DNA of 64,000 nucleotides from Streptomyces sp. IMTB 2501 (GTDB lineage Bacteria > Actinomycetota > Actinomycetes > Streptomycetales > Streptomycetaceae). Where the stretch lies: the NCBI RefSeq assembly GCF_001953885.1, contig NZ_MQUS01000034.1, positions 1 to 64,000 on the forward strand, read 5' to 3'. This document shows positions 32,106 through 41,590 of the stretch, one piece after another (position 1 is the first letter of the stretch; the number at the start of each line of letters is the position of its first letter). The translations under genes and the position numbers were made by a program. Below the pieces are notes generated by a model. That model had not been told where the DNA came from. It was given only the letters and a program-made list of their open reading frames with translations, and ran no database searches.

Positions 32106-33344
32106 GTGCCCAGCCCCTACAGAGCCCTGTTCGCCATGCCCGGCACCAAGGGCTTCTCCGCCGCGGGATTCCTCGGCCGGATGCCGCTGTCGATGATGGG
32201 CATCGGCGTGGTCACCATGATCTCGCAGCTGACCGGGCGCTACGGGCTCGCGGGCGCGCTGTCGGCCACCATCGCGCTGGCCGCCGCGGCGATCGGGCCC
32301 CAGATATCCCGGCTGGTCGACCAGCACGGACAGCGCCGGGTGCTGCGCCCCGCGACCCTGGTGGCGCTCACGGCGGCGGCCGGGCTGCTGCTCGCCGCGC
32401 ACTTCCGGTGGCCGGACTGGGCGCTGTTCGTGTGCGCGGCCGGGATCGGCTCCGTGCCGAGCCTGGGCGCGATGATCCGGGCCCGCTGGGCGGCGCTGTA
32501 CCGGGGCACCGAGAAGCTGCACACCGCCTATTCGTTCGAGTCGGTCGTCGACGAGATCTGCTTCATCTTCGGCCCGATCATCTCCATCGGACTGTCCACG
32601 GTCTGGTTCCCGGAGGCCGGGCCGCTGCTCGCCGCCTGCTTCCTGGCCACCGGCGTCTTCTGGCTCACCGCCCAGCGTGCCACCGAGCCGGAGCCGCACC
32701 CGCGCGAGCACCACGGCGGCGGTACGGCACTGCGCTCGGCGGGGCTGCAGGTCCTGGTGGCCACCTTCATGGCGACCGGCGCGATCTTCGGGTCGGTGGA
32801 CGTGGTCACGGTCGCCTTCGCCGACGAGCGCGGCCACAAGGGCGCGGCCAGCGTGGTCCTCGCGCTGTACGCGTCCGGTTCGTGTGTGGCCGGAGTGGTC
32901 TTCGGGCTGCTGAGGTTCGCCGGGGCACCGGAACGCCGCTGGCTGCTGGGCGTGGCAGCCATGGCCGTGAGTATGATCCCCCTCCTACTGGTCGGAAACT
33001 TGCCGCTTCTGGCCGTGGCGCTGTTCGTTGCGGGGCTGTCCATCGCACCGACGATGATCACGACGATGTCCCTCATCGAAGAGCACGTACCTCGCGCGAA
33101 GCTCACCGAAGGCATGACCTGGGTGAGCACCGGCCTCGCGGTCGGGGTCGCGCTCGGCTCGTCCGTGGCCGGCTCGGTGATCGACGCAGCCGGGGCGCGG
33201 GCCGGGTACGGGGTTCCGGCCGTGTCCGGGGCCGCCGCGGTCGCGGTGGGTTTCCTCGGGTACCGCCGGCTGCGCAGGCCGGCCGCGGGTCGGGGAGGCA
33301 CCGTTGAGCAGCACGGCGAACGGGAAGAACGACACCTGGCGTAA
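32106..33344 (+). CDS. Major facilitator superfamily transporter
   Basis: 412 aa from GTG 32106 (GGAG 6 nt upstream). Twelve hydrophobic segments; RLVDQHGQRRVLRP is the MFS loop 2-3 motif, and ESVVDEICFIFGPIISIGL is typical of drug/metabolite exporters. The C-terminus (GGTVEQHGEREERHLA) is cytosolic. It is divergent from ferrochelatase and overlaps the lactone-oxidase gene by 41 nt. Substrate unknown. Confidence 0.88.
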   Translation: MPSPYRALFAMPGTKGFSAAGFLGRMPLSMMGIGVVTMISQLTGRYGLAGALSATIALAAAAIGPQISRLVDQHGQRRVLRPATLVALTAAAGLLLAAHFRWPDWALFVCAAGIGSVPSLGAMIRARWAALYRGTEKLHTAYSFESVVDEICFIFGPIISIGLSTVWFPEAGPLLAACFLATGVFWLTAQRATEPEPHPREHHGGGTALRSAGLQVLVATFMATGAIFGSVDVVTVAFADERGHKGAASVVLALYASGSCVAGVVFGLLRFAGAPERRWLLGVAAMAVSMIPLLLVGNLPLLAVALFVAGLSIAPTMITTMSLIEEHVPRAKLTEGMTWVSTGLAVGVALGSSVAGSVIDAAGARAGYGVPAVSGAAAVAVGFLGYRRLRRPAAGRGGTVEQHGEREERHLA

Positions 33345-34632
33345 CTGGGGCGGGAACGTCACCTCCCGTCCCGCCCGGCAGGTAGCACCGGCGTCGGTGG
33401 AGGAGCTGGCCGCGGCGGTGCGCCGGGCCGCCGAGGACGGCCTGAAGGTGAAGGCGGTCGGGACCGGCCACTCCTTCACGTCGATCGCGGCCACCGACGG
33501 TGTGTTGATCCGCCCTCAACTGTTGACCGGTATCCGCAACATTGACCGGCAAGCCATGACCGTCACGGTCGAGGCCGGCACCCCGCTCAAGAGACTCAAT
33601 GCGGCTCTGGCGCGCGAGGGTCTGTCGCTCACCAACATGGGCGACATCATGGAGCAGACGGTCTCCGGAGCCACCAGCACCGGCACGCACGGCACGGGCC
33701 GGGAGTCCGCCTCCATCGCCGCGCAGATCAAGGGGCTCGAACTCGTCACGGCGGACGGTTCGGTGCTGACCTGCTCCGAGAAGGGGACCGCCGAGGAACG
33801 CGCGGTCTTCGCGGCCGCCCGAATAGGCCTCGGCGCCCTCGGCATCGTCACCGCGATCACCTTCGCCGTGGAGCCGCTGTTCCTGCTCAGCGCACGCGAG
33901 GAGCCGATGCCCTTCGAACGGGTCCTCGCCGAGTTCGATCAACTGTGGGCGGAGAACGAGCACTTCGAGTTCTACTGGTTCCCGCACACCGGCAACACCA
34001 ACACCAAGCGGAACAACCGCAGCGCCGGTCCCGAGCAGCCCGTGGGGCAGCTGGCCGGCTGGTTCGAGGACGAGTTCCTCTCCAACGGCGTCTTCCAGGT
34101 GGCTCAGTGGGTCGGGCGCGCGGCCCCCGCCGCCATTCCCGCCATCGCCCGGGTCTCCAGCAAGGCCCTGTCCGCGCGGACGTACACGGACATCCCGTAC
34201 AAGGTGTTCACCTCGCCGCGCCGGGTGCGCTTCGTGGAGATGGAGTACGCCGTCCCGCGCGCGGCCCTGGTGGAGACGCTGCGCGAGCTGAAGACCATGG
34301 TCGAGCGCTCGGGGATGCGCGTCAGCTTCCCGGTCGAGGTGCGCACCGCCCCGGCCGACGACATCACGCTGTCCACCGCCTCCGGGCGGGACAGCGCCTA
34401 CATCGCCGTCCACATGTTCCGGGGCACGCCGCACCAGGCCTACTTCACCGCCGCCGAGCGGATCTTCACGGCGCACGAGGGCCGGCCGCACTGGGGCAAG
34501 GTGCACACCCGGGACGCCGAGTACTTCGCGCGTGTGTACCCGCGCTTCGACGAGTTCACTGCGCTGAGGGACCGCCTTGATCCGGAACGGCTGTTCCAGA
34601 ACGACTACTTGCGGAGGGTTCTGGGGGCGTAG
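33304..34632 (+). CDS. D-arabinono-1,4-lactone oxidase-type FAD enzyme
   Basis: 442 aa from TTG 33304 (GGGGAGG upstream), starting inside the end of the MFS gene. FAD-binding VAO-fold: VKAVGTGHSFTSIAATDGV, GATSTGTHGTG; C-terminal ALO domain with RFVEMEYAVPR and HWGKVH. Family members oxidise sugar lactones or alditols with O2, giving H2O2. The final 77 nt overlap a convergent gene on the other strand. Confidence 0.88.
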   Translation: MSSTANGKNDTWRNWGGNVTSRPARQVAPASVEELAAAVRRAAEDGLKVKAVGTGHSFTSIAATDGVLIRPQLLTGIRNIDRQAMTVTVEAGTPLKRLNAALAREGLSLTNMGDIMEQTVSGATSTGTHGTGRESASIAAQIKGLELVTADGSVLTCSEKGTAEERAVFAAARIGLGALGIVTAITFAVEPLFLLSAREEPMPFERVLAEFDQLWAENEHFEFYWFPHTGNTNTKRNNRSAGPEQPVGQLAGWFEDEFLSNGVFQVAQWVGRAAPAAIPAIARVSSKALSARTYTDIPYKVFTSPRRVRFVEMEYAVPRAALVETLRELKTMVERSGMRVSFPVEVRTAPADDITLSTASGRDSAYIAVHMFRGTPHQAYFTAAERIFTAHEGRPHWGKVHTRDAEYFARVYPRFDEFTALRDRLDPERLFQNDYLRRVLGA

Positions 34633-35323
34633 GCGTCGCGGCGGACCCGCTGGGGGCGGGGGTCGGGGACGACGGGCTCGGGCCGTCGCTCGGCTGAACG
34701 CTCGGCGAGTTCCCGGGCGTCGGGGTCGCGCTGCGGGTCGTACCACCGCCGGGGTCGGGCGCGTGCCGGCGGGACGGTGCGTCCGAAGGGGGCGGTGACT
34801 CGTCGGCCTCGGAAGGGGATTCGGATGTGGAGGTGGACGAGCCCCGGCCGGAGACGGCGTCACTGACCGTCGTACCCGTGCCGCCGCTGAGGCTGCTGCC
34901 GGACACCAGCTCGTACGTCGTGATCCCGGCCATCGTCACCCCGAACACGAGGGCGGCTGCGACCGCCGGCCGGCGCCGGCTCTTCACGCGCGCGCGGTAG
35001 ACGGTGCCCTCGGTGAACTCGCCCGGCGCCGACGGCACTTGTGCCCGGCCACGGGACCGGCCGCGGCCGTCCGGCACCTGTTCGCCGGGGCGGCCGACGA
35101 CCGTCGCCTCCCTCAGCTGCTCCCCGGTCCGCTTGAAGAAGTGCTGGAACAGCGTGCCCCCGCAGGTGGCGACGACACTGACGACTCCCGCGCCGAGGAT
35201 CGTGCCGTACACCCCGAAGTACGACGCCAGTTTGGCCGCCACGACCGCCGCGAGGGCACTGCCCGCGACCTGCGGGACGCTCAGGTCGAGCCGTTTGCGA
35301 CCCGCATCCGGCGTTTCACGCAT
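34556..35323 (-). CDS. Membrane protein with Ser/Pro/Thr-rich tail
   Basis: 255 aa if started at ATG 35323; in-frame ATGs at 35344 and 35362 are possible. Two hydrophobic regions: a pair of helices at the N-terminus (VAGSALAAVVAAKLASYF, TILGAGVVSVVATCGGTLF) and a later one (AVAAALVFGVTMAGITTYEL), followed by about 110 residues of low-complexity Ser/Pro/Thr that are probably exported. No known domain. The 3' end is antisense to the last 77 nt of the oxidase gene. Confidence 0.8.
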   Translation of the reverse strand: MRETPDAGRKRLDLSVPQVAGSALAAVVAAKLASYFGVYGTILGAGVVSVVATCGGTLFQHFFKRTGEQLREATVVGRPGEQVPDGRGRSRGRAQVPSAPGEFTEGTVYRARVKSRRRPAVAAALVFGVTMAGITTYELVSGSSLSGGTGTTVSDAVSGRGSSTSTSESPSEADESPPPSDAPSRRHAPDPGGGTTRSATPTPGNSPSVQPSDGPSPSSPTPAPSGSAATPTPPEPSASSRSGTAVPDQGGPSAQ

Positions 35324-35803
35324 ACCCGGAACTAACCTTCCCATCCCGTACTTGATCGACATTGGCCACCGACTGCACGAGATAGGGACGTACGGTCGAA
35401 ACCATTAGTTCCGTTTCTGGGGATTACGTGAACTTCGCCACGTTCATGATCCGCAAAACCGGTTGCCAGGGGCCAAGTCGCCACCCTTGCGAGAAGTTGG
35501 GCGGCGCGCCCATCCACGCACATGGTCCAAATGGAGTACTGTTGCGAGCCCTGGGTCCGGTCTCCCACCAGGGTGTCCGCGGCCTTGCAGGACCGCCGGG
35601 AGGGGGGCTGGTTGCACAGGGTGACGGAATTGGTCACTTTGCGTTGCGAACAGGTAACCGTGCCATAACGGCGGCCCAGGGCCCGTGCCCGACACGCCGG
35701 GCAACTCGGCAAGGTTGTGGCAGGCTGCACCCGGGCAGGCCACACTCGACTAGCGGAAGCAGCGACGCACGTGACGTCGGCAGGCACCACCCGGGAGGTC
35801 CCC
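35324..35803. other. Intergenic region of about 480 bp
   Basis: Separates two divergent genes, so it holds the sepH promoter and that of the membrane protein. Frames across it are not gene-like. GGGAGG at 35793-35798 is the sepH ribosome-binding site; I cannot fix a promoter. Confidence 0.5.
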
Positions 35804-36844
35804 ATGCCCGAACTGCGTGTCGTGGCCGTCTCGAATGACGGCACACGGCTGGTGCTGAAGGCTGCCGACTCAACGGAGTACACGCTTCCGATCGACGAAC
35901 GGCTGCGCGCAGCCGTACGCGGCGACCGGCCGCGCCTCGGCCAGATCGAGATCGAGGTCGAGAGCCATCTGCGCCCGCGTGACATCCAGGCGCGTATACG
36001 CGCCGGTGCCACCGCGGAAGAGGTCGCCCAGCTCGCCGGCATCCCTGTCGACCGGGTACGGCGCTTCGAGGGCCCGGTGCTGGCCGAGCGTGCCTTCATG
36101 GCCGAGCGCGCCCGCAAGACCCCGGTCCGCCGCCCCGGCGAGAACTCCGGCCCGCTGCTCGGCGAGGCCGTCCAGGAGCGGCTGATGCTGCGCGGCGTCG
36201 AGAAGGACAGCGTGCAGTGGGACTCCTGGCGCCGCGACGACGGCACCTGGGAGGTCCTCCTCGTCTACCGGGTCGCGGGCGAACCGCACTCGGCGAGCTG
36301 GACGTACGACCCGCCCCGGCGGCTCGTACAGGCCGTGGACGACGAGGCGCGCTCGCTCATCGGCGAGTCCGACGACCTCGCCGTACCCGAGCCGAGCTTC
36401 CCGTTCGTCCCGCGCATCGCCCGCCTCCCGCGCGAGCGTTCGATGGACCGCGCGCTCGACCGGAGCGAGCGGGAGCGGCCAAGCCTGCCGGCGCAGCCGT
36501 CCGAGCCCGCCGAGGAGAGCACGGGCGAACGCGACTCGCTGACCAGCCTGCTGGAGGCGGTACCGAGCTTCCGTGGCGACCTGGTGGTGCCGGAGCGCCC
36601 GTCGGAGACCCCGGAGGAGCCCGCCGAGGAACCGGCCGCCGAGGAACCGCCGGCTCCAGCCGCCTCGGCCGGTTCGGCCTACGCGGACGTCCTCATGCCC
36701 CGCTCCGTGGGCAGCCACCGCGACCGGCTCATCGGCGCGACCGACCGCCAGGCCGAGGCCGACGGCGTCCGCCCCGGCCGCCGCGCCGCCGTGCCGAGCT
36801 GGGACGAGATCGTGTTCGGCACGCGCCGCAAGAAGCAGGAGTAA
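35804..36844 (+). CDS. sepH: SepH, cell-division protein stimulating FtsZ assembly
   Basis: 346 aa from ATG 35804. The N-terminal DUF3071 domain starts MPELRVVAVSNDGTRLVLKA and includes a helix-turn-helix-like block (ATAEEVAQLAGIPVDRVRRF), with QWDSWRRDDGTWEVLLVY following; the long Pro/Glu-rich linker ends in the conserved SWDEIVFGTRRKK. SepH binds FtsZ and promotes filament assembly at Streptomyces division sites; the helix-turn-helix-like part is needed for this rather than for DNA binding, as I recall. Monocistronic, closed by a strong terminator. Confidence 0.94.
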   Translation: MPELRVVAVSNDGTRLVLKAADSTEYTLPIDERLRAAVRGDRPRLGQIEIEVESHLRPRDIQARIRAGATAEEVAQLAGIPVDRVRRFEGPVLAERAFMAERARKTPVRRPGENSGPLLGEAVQERLMLRGVEKDSVQWDSWRRDDGTWEVLLVYRVAGEPHSASWTYDPPRRLVQAVDDEARSLIGESDDLAVPEPSFPFVPRIARLPRERSMDRALDRSERERPSLPAQPSEPAEESTGERDSLTSLLEAVPSFRGDLVVPERPSETPEEPAEEPAAEEPPAPAASAGSAYADVLMPRSVGSHRDRLIGATDRQAEADGVRPGRRAAVPSWDEIVFGTRRKKQE

Positions 36845-36864
36845 CGGGCCGTACGGAAACGGAG

Positions 36865-36894
36865 AATTGGGGGCACGTACGCGTGCCCCCAATT
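36865..36894. terminator. Bidirectional terminator after sepH
   Basis: 13-bp perfect stem (AATTGGGGGCACG at 36865-36877 with 36882-36894), 4-nt loop, ending in AATT, between convergent genes. Confidence 0.85.
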
Positions 36895-36931
36895 TCGGCT
36901 GCACGCGTGCGTGCCCGGCCTCCGGCTGCCG

Positions 36932-37783
36932 CTACTGCGGATCCGCCCCGACGGCCACCGGCCGGGACGGGTCCGAGGACCACTCGGACCAGGAACCGAC
37001 GTACAGCTCCGCCGGAATACCGGCCACCGCGAGCGCGAGGACCTCATGGGCACCGGAGACGCCCGAACCGCAGTACACGCCCACCTCGGTGTCCGCGGAC
37101 ACGCCCAGGGCCTTGAACCGGTCGCTCAGCTCCGCCGCGGGCAGGAAGCGGCCGTCGGGGCCCACGTTCTCCGTCGTCGGTGCCGACACCGCGCCCGGGA
37201 TGTGTCCGCCGACCCGGTCGATCGGCTCCACCTCGCCTCGGTAACGCTCCCCCGCGCGGGCGTCCAGCAGCACGCCCGCGCGGGCCAGGGCGGCGGCCGC
37301 GTCCGCGTCGAGCAGCCCGGCGGCTGCCGGCTCCGGCCGGAAGTCGCCCTCGGCCGGTTCCGGTACCCGCGTGGACAGTTCGCCCTGCCAGGTCGGCAAG
37401 CCGCCGTCGAGGACCCGCACGTCCGGGTGACCCGTCCAGCGCAGCAGCCACCAGGCACGTGCGGCCGCCCAGCCCTGGCCGCCGTCGTACACGACGACCG
37501 GACGCCCGGCCGACACACCCGCTCGGCGCATCGCGGCACCGAACTGTGCGAGGTCCGGCAGCGGATGCCGGCCGTGTTCCCCGGGCGCGCCTGCCAGTTC
37601 CCCGTCCAGGTCGACGAAGACCGCGCCGGGGATGTGCCCGGCCGCGTACTCGGCCCGCCCGTCGAAGGCCGGCGCGCCCGCCGCCTTGGCCATGCTCAGC
37701 TGCCAGCGCACGTCCAGCAGCACGGGCGGGCGCTCCCCAGTCAAGTCGTGTGCGAGTTCGGTTGCGGTGATGATGGCTTTCAT
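36932..37783 (-). CDS. Sulfurtransferase (rhodanese / 3-mercaptopyruvate type)
   Basis: 283 aa from ATG 37783; ATG 37792 is an alternative and neither has a good ribosome-binding site. Two rhodanese domains: the N-terminal inactive one (PVLLDVRWQL, GHIPGAVFVDLD) and the C-terminal one with the active-site Cys in VYCGSGVSGAHE. The CGSGV(S/T) loop is closer to 3-mercaptopyruvate than to thiosulfate sulfurtransferases. Transfers sulfane sulfur to thiol acceptors or cyanide. Confidence 0.9.
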   Translation of the reverse strand: MKAIITATELAHDLTGERPPVLLDVRWQLSMAKAAGAPAFDGRAEYAAGHIPGAVFVDLDGELAGAPGEHGRHPLPDLAQFGAAMRRAGVSAGRPVVVYDGGQGWAAARAWWLLRWTGHPDVRVLDGGLPTWQGELSTRVPEPAEGDFRPEPAAAGLLDADAAAALARAGVLLDARAGERYRGEVEPIDRVGGHIPGAVSAPTTENVGPDGRFLPAAELSDRFKALGVSADTEVGVYCGSGVSGAHEVLALAVAGIPAELYVGSWSEWSSDPSRPVAVGADPQ

Positions 37784-38104
37784 GGCGTCCATCCATACGC
37801 CAGGGGTGGCCGCGGCGTCCAGGTCCGGCTACTCTGCTCGGCCGGACAGGCTCGATCACGCGGCGTACGGGATCGAGCACGTGCTGTACAGCCGGCGGAC
37901 ATCCGTCGGCCATCGTCAGGAAGCGGCGACAGGCGGCAGATCGGGCATCCTCCCGGGGGTAAGTCCGGGCGGCGGCGCCCAATCGCACGCAGCGCCGTGG
38001 AGGATGCGGGGACCGGCTCGGGCGCGCCCGCCGCCGGCGTGGACACCCCTTCCGGGGAGCGGAAGCGACACGGCCACCGCGAGGGGCCGGGGAGAGAGTG
38101 ATCG
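37784..38104. other. Intergenic region of about 320 bp
   Basis: Between divergent sulfurtransferase and VOC genes. No gene, RNA or strong hairpin seen; presumed promoters for both. Confidence 0.5.
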
Positions 38105-38896
38105 ATGACGGAGGCACGGGAGCCGGCCGGTCCGCACGCGCGGCGCGCGCCCGGCACGCCCTGCTGGGTGAGCCTGATGGCACACGGGCTGGCCGCCACC
38201 GAGGAGTTCTACGGTGAGCTGTTCGGCTGGGAGTTCCGGCCGGGCCCGCAGCAGCTCGGCCCGTATGTGCGGGCGCTGCTCGACGGGCACGAGGTGGCGG
38301 GCATGGGCCAGCTGCCGCCGGACCGCCGGCTGCCGATCGCCTGGACGCCCTACCTCGCCTCGGACGACGTGGACCAGACGGCCGAGGCGGTACGGCTGTG
38401 TGGCGGCACGGTGGCGGTGGGCCCGCTGGACGCCGCCGAGGCCGGGCGGATCGCCATCGCCGCTGACCCCTCCGGGGCGGTGTTCGGCATCTGGCAGGGC
38501 GCCGCGCACCTCGGCACCGCGATCCACGGTGTGCCCGGGACGCCGGCGTGGAACGAGCTGGTGACCTTCGAGACCGAGAGCGTCTCCAAGTTCTACGCGA
38601 CGGTGTTCGGCTACGAACGGGAGCCGGTGGTGTCCGCCGACTTCGACTACGTGACCCTGTACCTCGCCGGCCGTCCGGTGGCCGGACTGCACGGCGTGGG
38701 CCACGGCCTGCCCCGCGACCGCGGACCGTACTGGCAGACGTACTTCGAGGTCGCCGACACCGATGCGACGGTGCGGCGGGTCGCGGACCTCGGCGGCCAG
38801 GTCGTACGGCAGCCGAGCGACAGCCCGCACGGCCGGGTGGCGACTGTGGCGGACCCGGAGGGCGCGGAGTTCTCGGTGGTCCAGAACCCGCGCTGA
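38105..38896 (+). CDS. VOC-family (glyoxalase-like) protein with two domains
   Basis: 263 aa from ATG 38105. Two vicinal-oxygen-chelate repeats: residues about 18-130 (CWVSLMAHGLAATEEFYGELFGWE ... DPSGAVFGIWQG, quoted in part) and about 145-260 (WNELVTFETESVSKFYATVFG ... DPEGAEFSVVQNP). The EFYGELFGW and KFYATVFGY helices are diagnostic. Catalytic metal ligands are not obvious, so it may be a hydrolase-like, resistance or antioxidant-type VOC protein. Function not assigned. Confidence 0.88.
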   Translation: MTEAREPAGPHARRAPGTPCWVSLMAHGLAATEEFYGELFGWEFRPGPQQLGPYVRALLDGHEVAGMGQLPPDRRLPIAWTPYLASDDVDQTAEAVRLCGGTVAVGPLDAAEAGRIAIAADPSGAVFGIWQGAAHLGTAIHGVPGTPAWNELVTFETESVSKFYATVFGYEREPVVSADFDYVTLYLAGRPVAGLHGVGHGLPRDRGPYWQTYFEVADTDATVRRVADLGGQVVRQPSDSPHGRVATVADPEGAEFSVVQNPR

Positions 38897-38924
38897 ACCC
38901 GCGGGGCCTCGGGGCGGGTTCAGC
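38892..38924. terminator. Hairpin spanning both convergent stop codons
   Basis: GCTGAACCCGC at 38892-38902 pairs with GCGGGTTCAGC at 38914-38924. The arms include the VOC stop and the thymidine kinase 3' end. Confidence 0.7.
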
Positions 38925-39570
38925 CGGAGGAGACCGGCAGGACGTCCGGGGAGAGGGCCGCCGCGCGGGCCGACGCGGCGGTCATCCGGCGCCGGTGATG
39001 GCGGCGGCACAGCACCTCGTAGCCGACCTCGCCCGCCGCGTGGTCCACATCGCCGACGACCACCTGGGCGCCCTCGACCACCATCTGGCCGCCCACCGTG
39101 CGGGCGTTGTGCGTGGCGCGGGCGCCGCACCAGCACAGCGCCTCCACCTGGAGCACCTCGATGCGGTCGGCCAGCTCCACCAGCCGCTGCGAGCCGGGGA
39201 AGAGCTTGGAGCGGAAGTCGGTGGTGATCCCGAAGGCGTACACGTCCAGGCCGAGATCGTCCACCACTCGCGCGAGCTGGTCGATCTGTCCGGGCGCGAG
39301 GAACTGCGCCTCGTCCGCGATCACGTAGTCGGCCCGGCGGCCCTGGGAGAGGTGGTCCACCAGATAGGCGTACAGGTCCTGGTCGTCCGCCACCTCCACC
39401 GCGTCGGTGACCAGGCCGAGCCGGGAGGACAGCTTGCCCTCGCCCGCGCGGTCGTTCCGGGTGAAGATCATGCCGACGAGGCCGCGCGCGGAGCGGTTGT
39501 GCTCGATCTGCAGAGCCAGCGTCGACTTCCCGCAGTCCATCGTTCCGGAGAAGAACACCAGCTCGGGCAT
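38920..39570 (-). CDS. tdk: Thymidine kinase
   Basis: 216 aa from ATG 39570; GTG 39585 in frame is possible. P-loop FFSGTMDCGKST, catalytic Glu in VIADEAQFLAPGQ, lasso region YAFGITTDF and zinc-ribbon cysteines in LCWCGARATHN and CRRHH. ATP-dependent phosphorylation of thymidine; with dut at 24099 it contributes to dTTP supply. It precedes the convergent VOC gene. Confidence 0.93.
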   Translation of the reverse strand: MPELVFFSGTMDCGKSTLALQIEHNRSARGLVGMIFTRNDRAGEGKLSSRLGLVTDAVEVADDQDLYAYLVDHLSQGRRADYVIADEAQFLAPGQIDQLARVVDDLGLDVYAFGITTDFRSKLFPGSQRLVELADRIEVLQVEALCWCGARATHNARTVGGQMVVEGAQVVVGDVDHAAGEVGYEVLCRRHHRRRMTAASARAAALSPDVLPVSSG

Positions 39571-39616
39571 GAGGAGTTCGAACACCTTTCGGTGAGAGTG
39601 GTCATGGGACGGGGCT

Positions 39617-40807
39617 TCAGGAGCGTACTTCGAGCAGCGGGACCAGCTGCTCGGCGGGCGTCATCGAACCGTGGTTGCCGACCAGCGCCGACTCCTTCGG
39701 CTCCCGCTCCGTGGCGATGATCAGGACGTCGTCGTGCGCGGCCGCGATCACGTCCCCGAGCCGGGCGTACACCCGCTCGTCGATGTGCGGCCCGAACCAG
39801 CCCGCCGCGATCGCCTCGTCCCGCGAGGCCACCCAGAACTGCTCGCCGAGCACCTCGCGCCAGCAGGTCAGTACGTCGTTCTCGGCGCCCGGCACCGCGT
39901 ACACGTGCCGGGCCCGGCCCTCACCGCCCAGCAGGGCGACCCCGGCGCGCAGCTCCCAGTCCGTGTCGAAGTCGATGCGGTGCTCGTCGTCGAACGGGAC
40001 GTCGACCATGCCGTGGTCGGCGGTGACGTAGAGCGCGCTGCGCGGCGGCAGTTGCTCGGCGAGGCGCTGGGCGAGCCGGTCGACGTACATGAGCTGGCCG
40101 CGCCAGGTGTCGGAGGCGACGCCGTAGCGGTGTCCGGCGCCGTCCAGCTCGGAGTAGTACGTGTAGACCAGCGAGCGGTCCCCGGCAGCCAGTTGCCCGG
40201 CCGCGAAGTCCATGCGCTCCTCGCCGCTCAGCCGGCCGTGGAAGCCGCCGCCGCTGAGCGCGACCTGGGTGAGCGGGGTGTGTTCGAAGGCGGGCGAGGT
40301 CACCTGTGCGGTGTGCACTCCGGCCTCGTGGGCCAGCTGGAAGACCGTGGGATGCGGCTGCCAGGCGCGCGGATCGGTGTACGGCTGCCAGCGGAGCTGG
40401 TTCATCAGCGCGCCGGTGGCCGGATCGCGCACGGTGTAGCCGGGCAGGCCGTGGGCGCCGGGCGGCAGGCCGGTGCCGACGGAGGCGAGGGAGGTCGCGG
40501 TGGTCGCCGGGTAGCCGGCGGTGAGGGGGCGGCCGGTGCCGCCGCGCGAGCTGCCGAGCAGCGAGGCCAGGAAGGGAGCTTCGTCGGCGTGGGCCCGCAG
40601 CTGCTCCCAGCCGAGCCCGTCGACGAGGAAGACACAGACCCGGTCGGCCGCGGTCAGTTCCGCGATGGTGGCGGTCACACCGGCCACACCCAGGCCGGCG
40701 GCCAGGGTGGGCAGCAGATCGGCGAGGGAGCCGGTGCCGTACTCGGGCAGCGGCGCGGTGTCCAGGGCGAGCGGTTCCGGGTGGTCCCAGGCGGAGAGCT
40801 GGGACAT
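39617..40807 (-). CDS. Alkaline-phosphatase-superfamily nucleotide pyrophosphatase/phosphodiesterase
   Basis: 396 aa from ATG 40807, overlapping the upstream stop by one base. Two-zinc site residues: Asp in CVFLVDGLGW, nucleophile Thr in YPATTATSLAS, ELDGAGHRYG, TADHGMVDVP and GNHGSMTP. No signal peptide, so probably cytosolic. Hydrolyses phosphodiester or pyrophosphate bonds; the substrate is unknown. Appears to be in one operon with the DUF5998 gene upstream and tdk downstream. Confidence 0.9.
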   Translation of the reverse strand: MSQLSAWDHPEPLALDTAPLPEYGTGSLADLLPTLAAGLGVAGVTATIAELTAADRVCVFLVDGLGWEQLRAHADEAPFLASLLGSSRGGTGRPLTAGYPATTATSLASVGTGLPPGAHGLPGYTVRDPATGALMNQLRWQPYTDPRAWQPHPTVFQLAHEAGVHTAQVTSPAFEHTPLTQVALSGGGFHGRLSGEERMDFAAGQLAAGDRSLVYTYYSELDGAGHRYGVASDTWRGQLMYVDRLAQRLAEQLPPRSALYVTADHGMVDVPFDDEHRIDFDTDWELRAGVALLGGEGRARHVYAVPGAENDVLTCWREVLGEQFWVASRDEAIAAGWFGPHIDERVYARLGDVIAAAHDDVLIIATEREPKESALVGNHGSMTPAEQLVPLLEVRS

Positions 40808-41394
40808 CAGCGGGTGAGGTCCGCGGTCGCCTCCGAGATGGCCTGTGCGAAGTCGAGCGCCTGGCGCACCGTCTCCGGGCCGTCCCCCGCCTCGCTTACG
40901 CGCAGGCTGAGGTCGTCCGCCGTGGAGTTGCCCGTGTAGCCGTGGTCGGCGTCGCAGTTGGGGTCGCCGCAGGCGGCGGGCTCCAGGTCGATGCGGCTGA
41001 CCGCGCCCCAGCCGATGGTCAGCACGACCTCGCGGGGCAGCGTGCCCGGCTTGTACTGCTCGGGGTTCGCGACCACTCGGCTGACCACGACCGAGGAGAT
41101 CCGGCCGAGCTTCACGGACTCGGTGGAGGTGGTGGCGTACGGCGTCGGGGAGGTGGTGTCGGCGGCCTGCTCGTCGGTGTGGCTGACGATGAAGCGGTTG
41201 CCGGTGAGGACCAGCACCGTCACATGCCGGCGGACCTCGTTCTGGTCGAACGTCGTCTCCTGGTGGACCAGGTACGACCGGATGGGCTCGCCGCCCACAG
41301 CGGCCTCCACCGCCTCGGCCACGAGGGCCGGGTAGTAGCCGCTGCGCTCGATCGCCGCGCGCAGCCCCTGCGTCGTCGTACTGGTCTTGGCCAT
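40807..41394 (-). CDS. DUF5998 protein
   Basis: 195 aa from ATG 41394; ATG 41403 is in frame. GLRAAIERSGYYPALVAEAV, VHQETTFDQNEVRRHVTVLVL and TIGWGAVSRIDLEPAACGDPNC are the conserved blocks of this actinobacterial family. Cysteines in CGDPNCDADHGYTG look like a metal or ligand loop. Function unknown; the TGATG coupling to the phosphodiesterase-like gene suggests a joint task. Confidence 0.88.
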   Translation of the reverse strand: MAKTSTTTQGLRAAIERSGYYPALVAEAVEAAVGGEPIRSYLVHQETTFDQNEVRRHVTVLVLTGNRFIVSHTDEQAADTTSPTPYATTSTESVKLGRISSVVVSRVVANPEQYKPGTLPREVVLTIGWGAVSRIDLEPAACGDPNCDADHGYTGNSTADDLSLRVSEAGDGPETVRQALDFAQAISEATADLTR

Positions 41395-41590
41395 GGCGTC
41401 CATCCTAATCCGTGGGCAAGGGGGGTCCGGGCCGGTCACGGGAAGCCGGCGCGGGGGCAGCCGGCCTCAGGGGCACGGGGCTGTGTTCGCGTTGTGGCTC
41501 CGCCGCGTGGGCGAGAACCCACCAGCATCCCGCACCCGCGCACGCACCGGAAGCCCCTGGTCATGAGGCGCTCCCGTGCGACCGGCGCCG

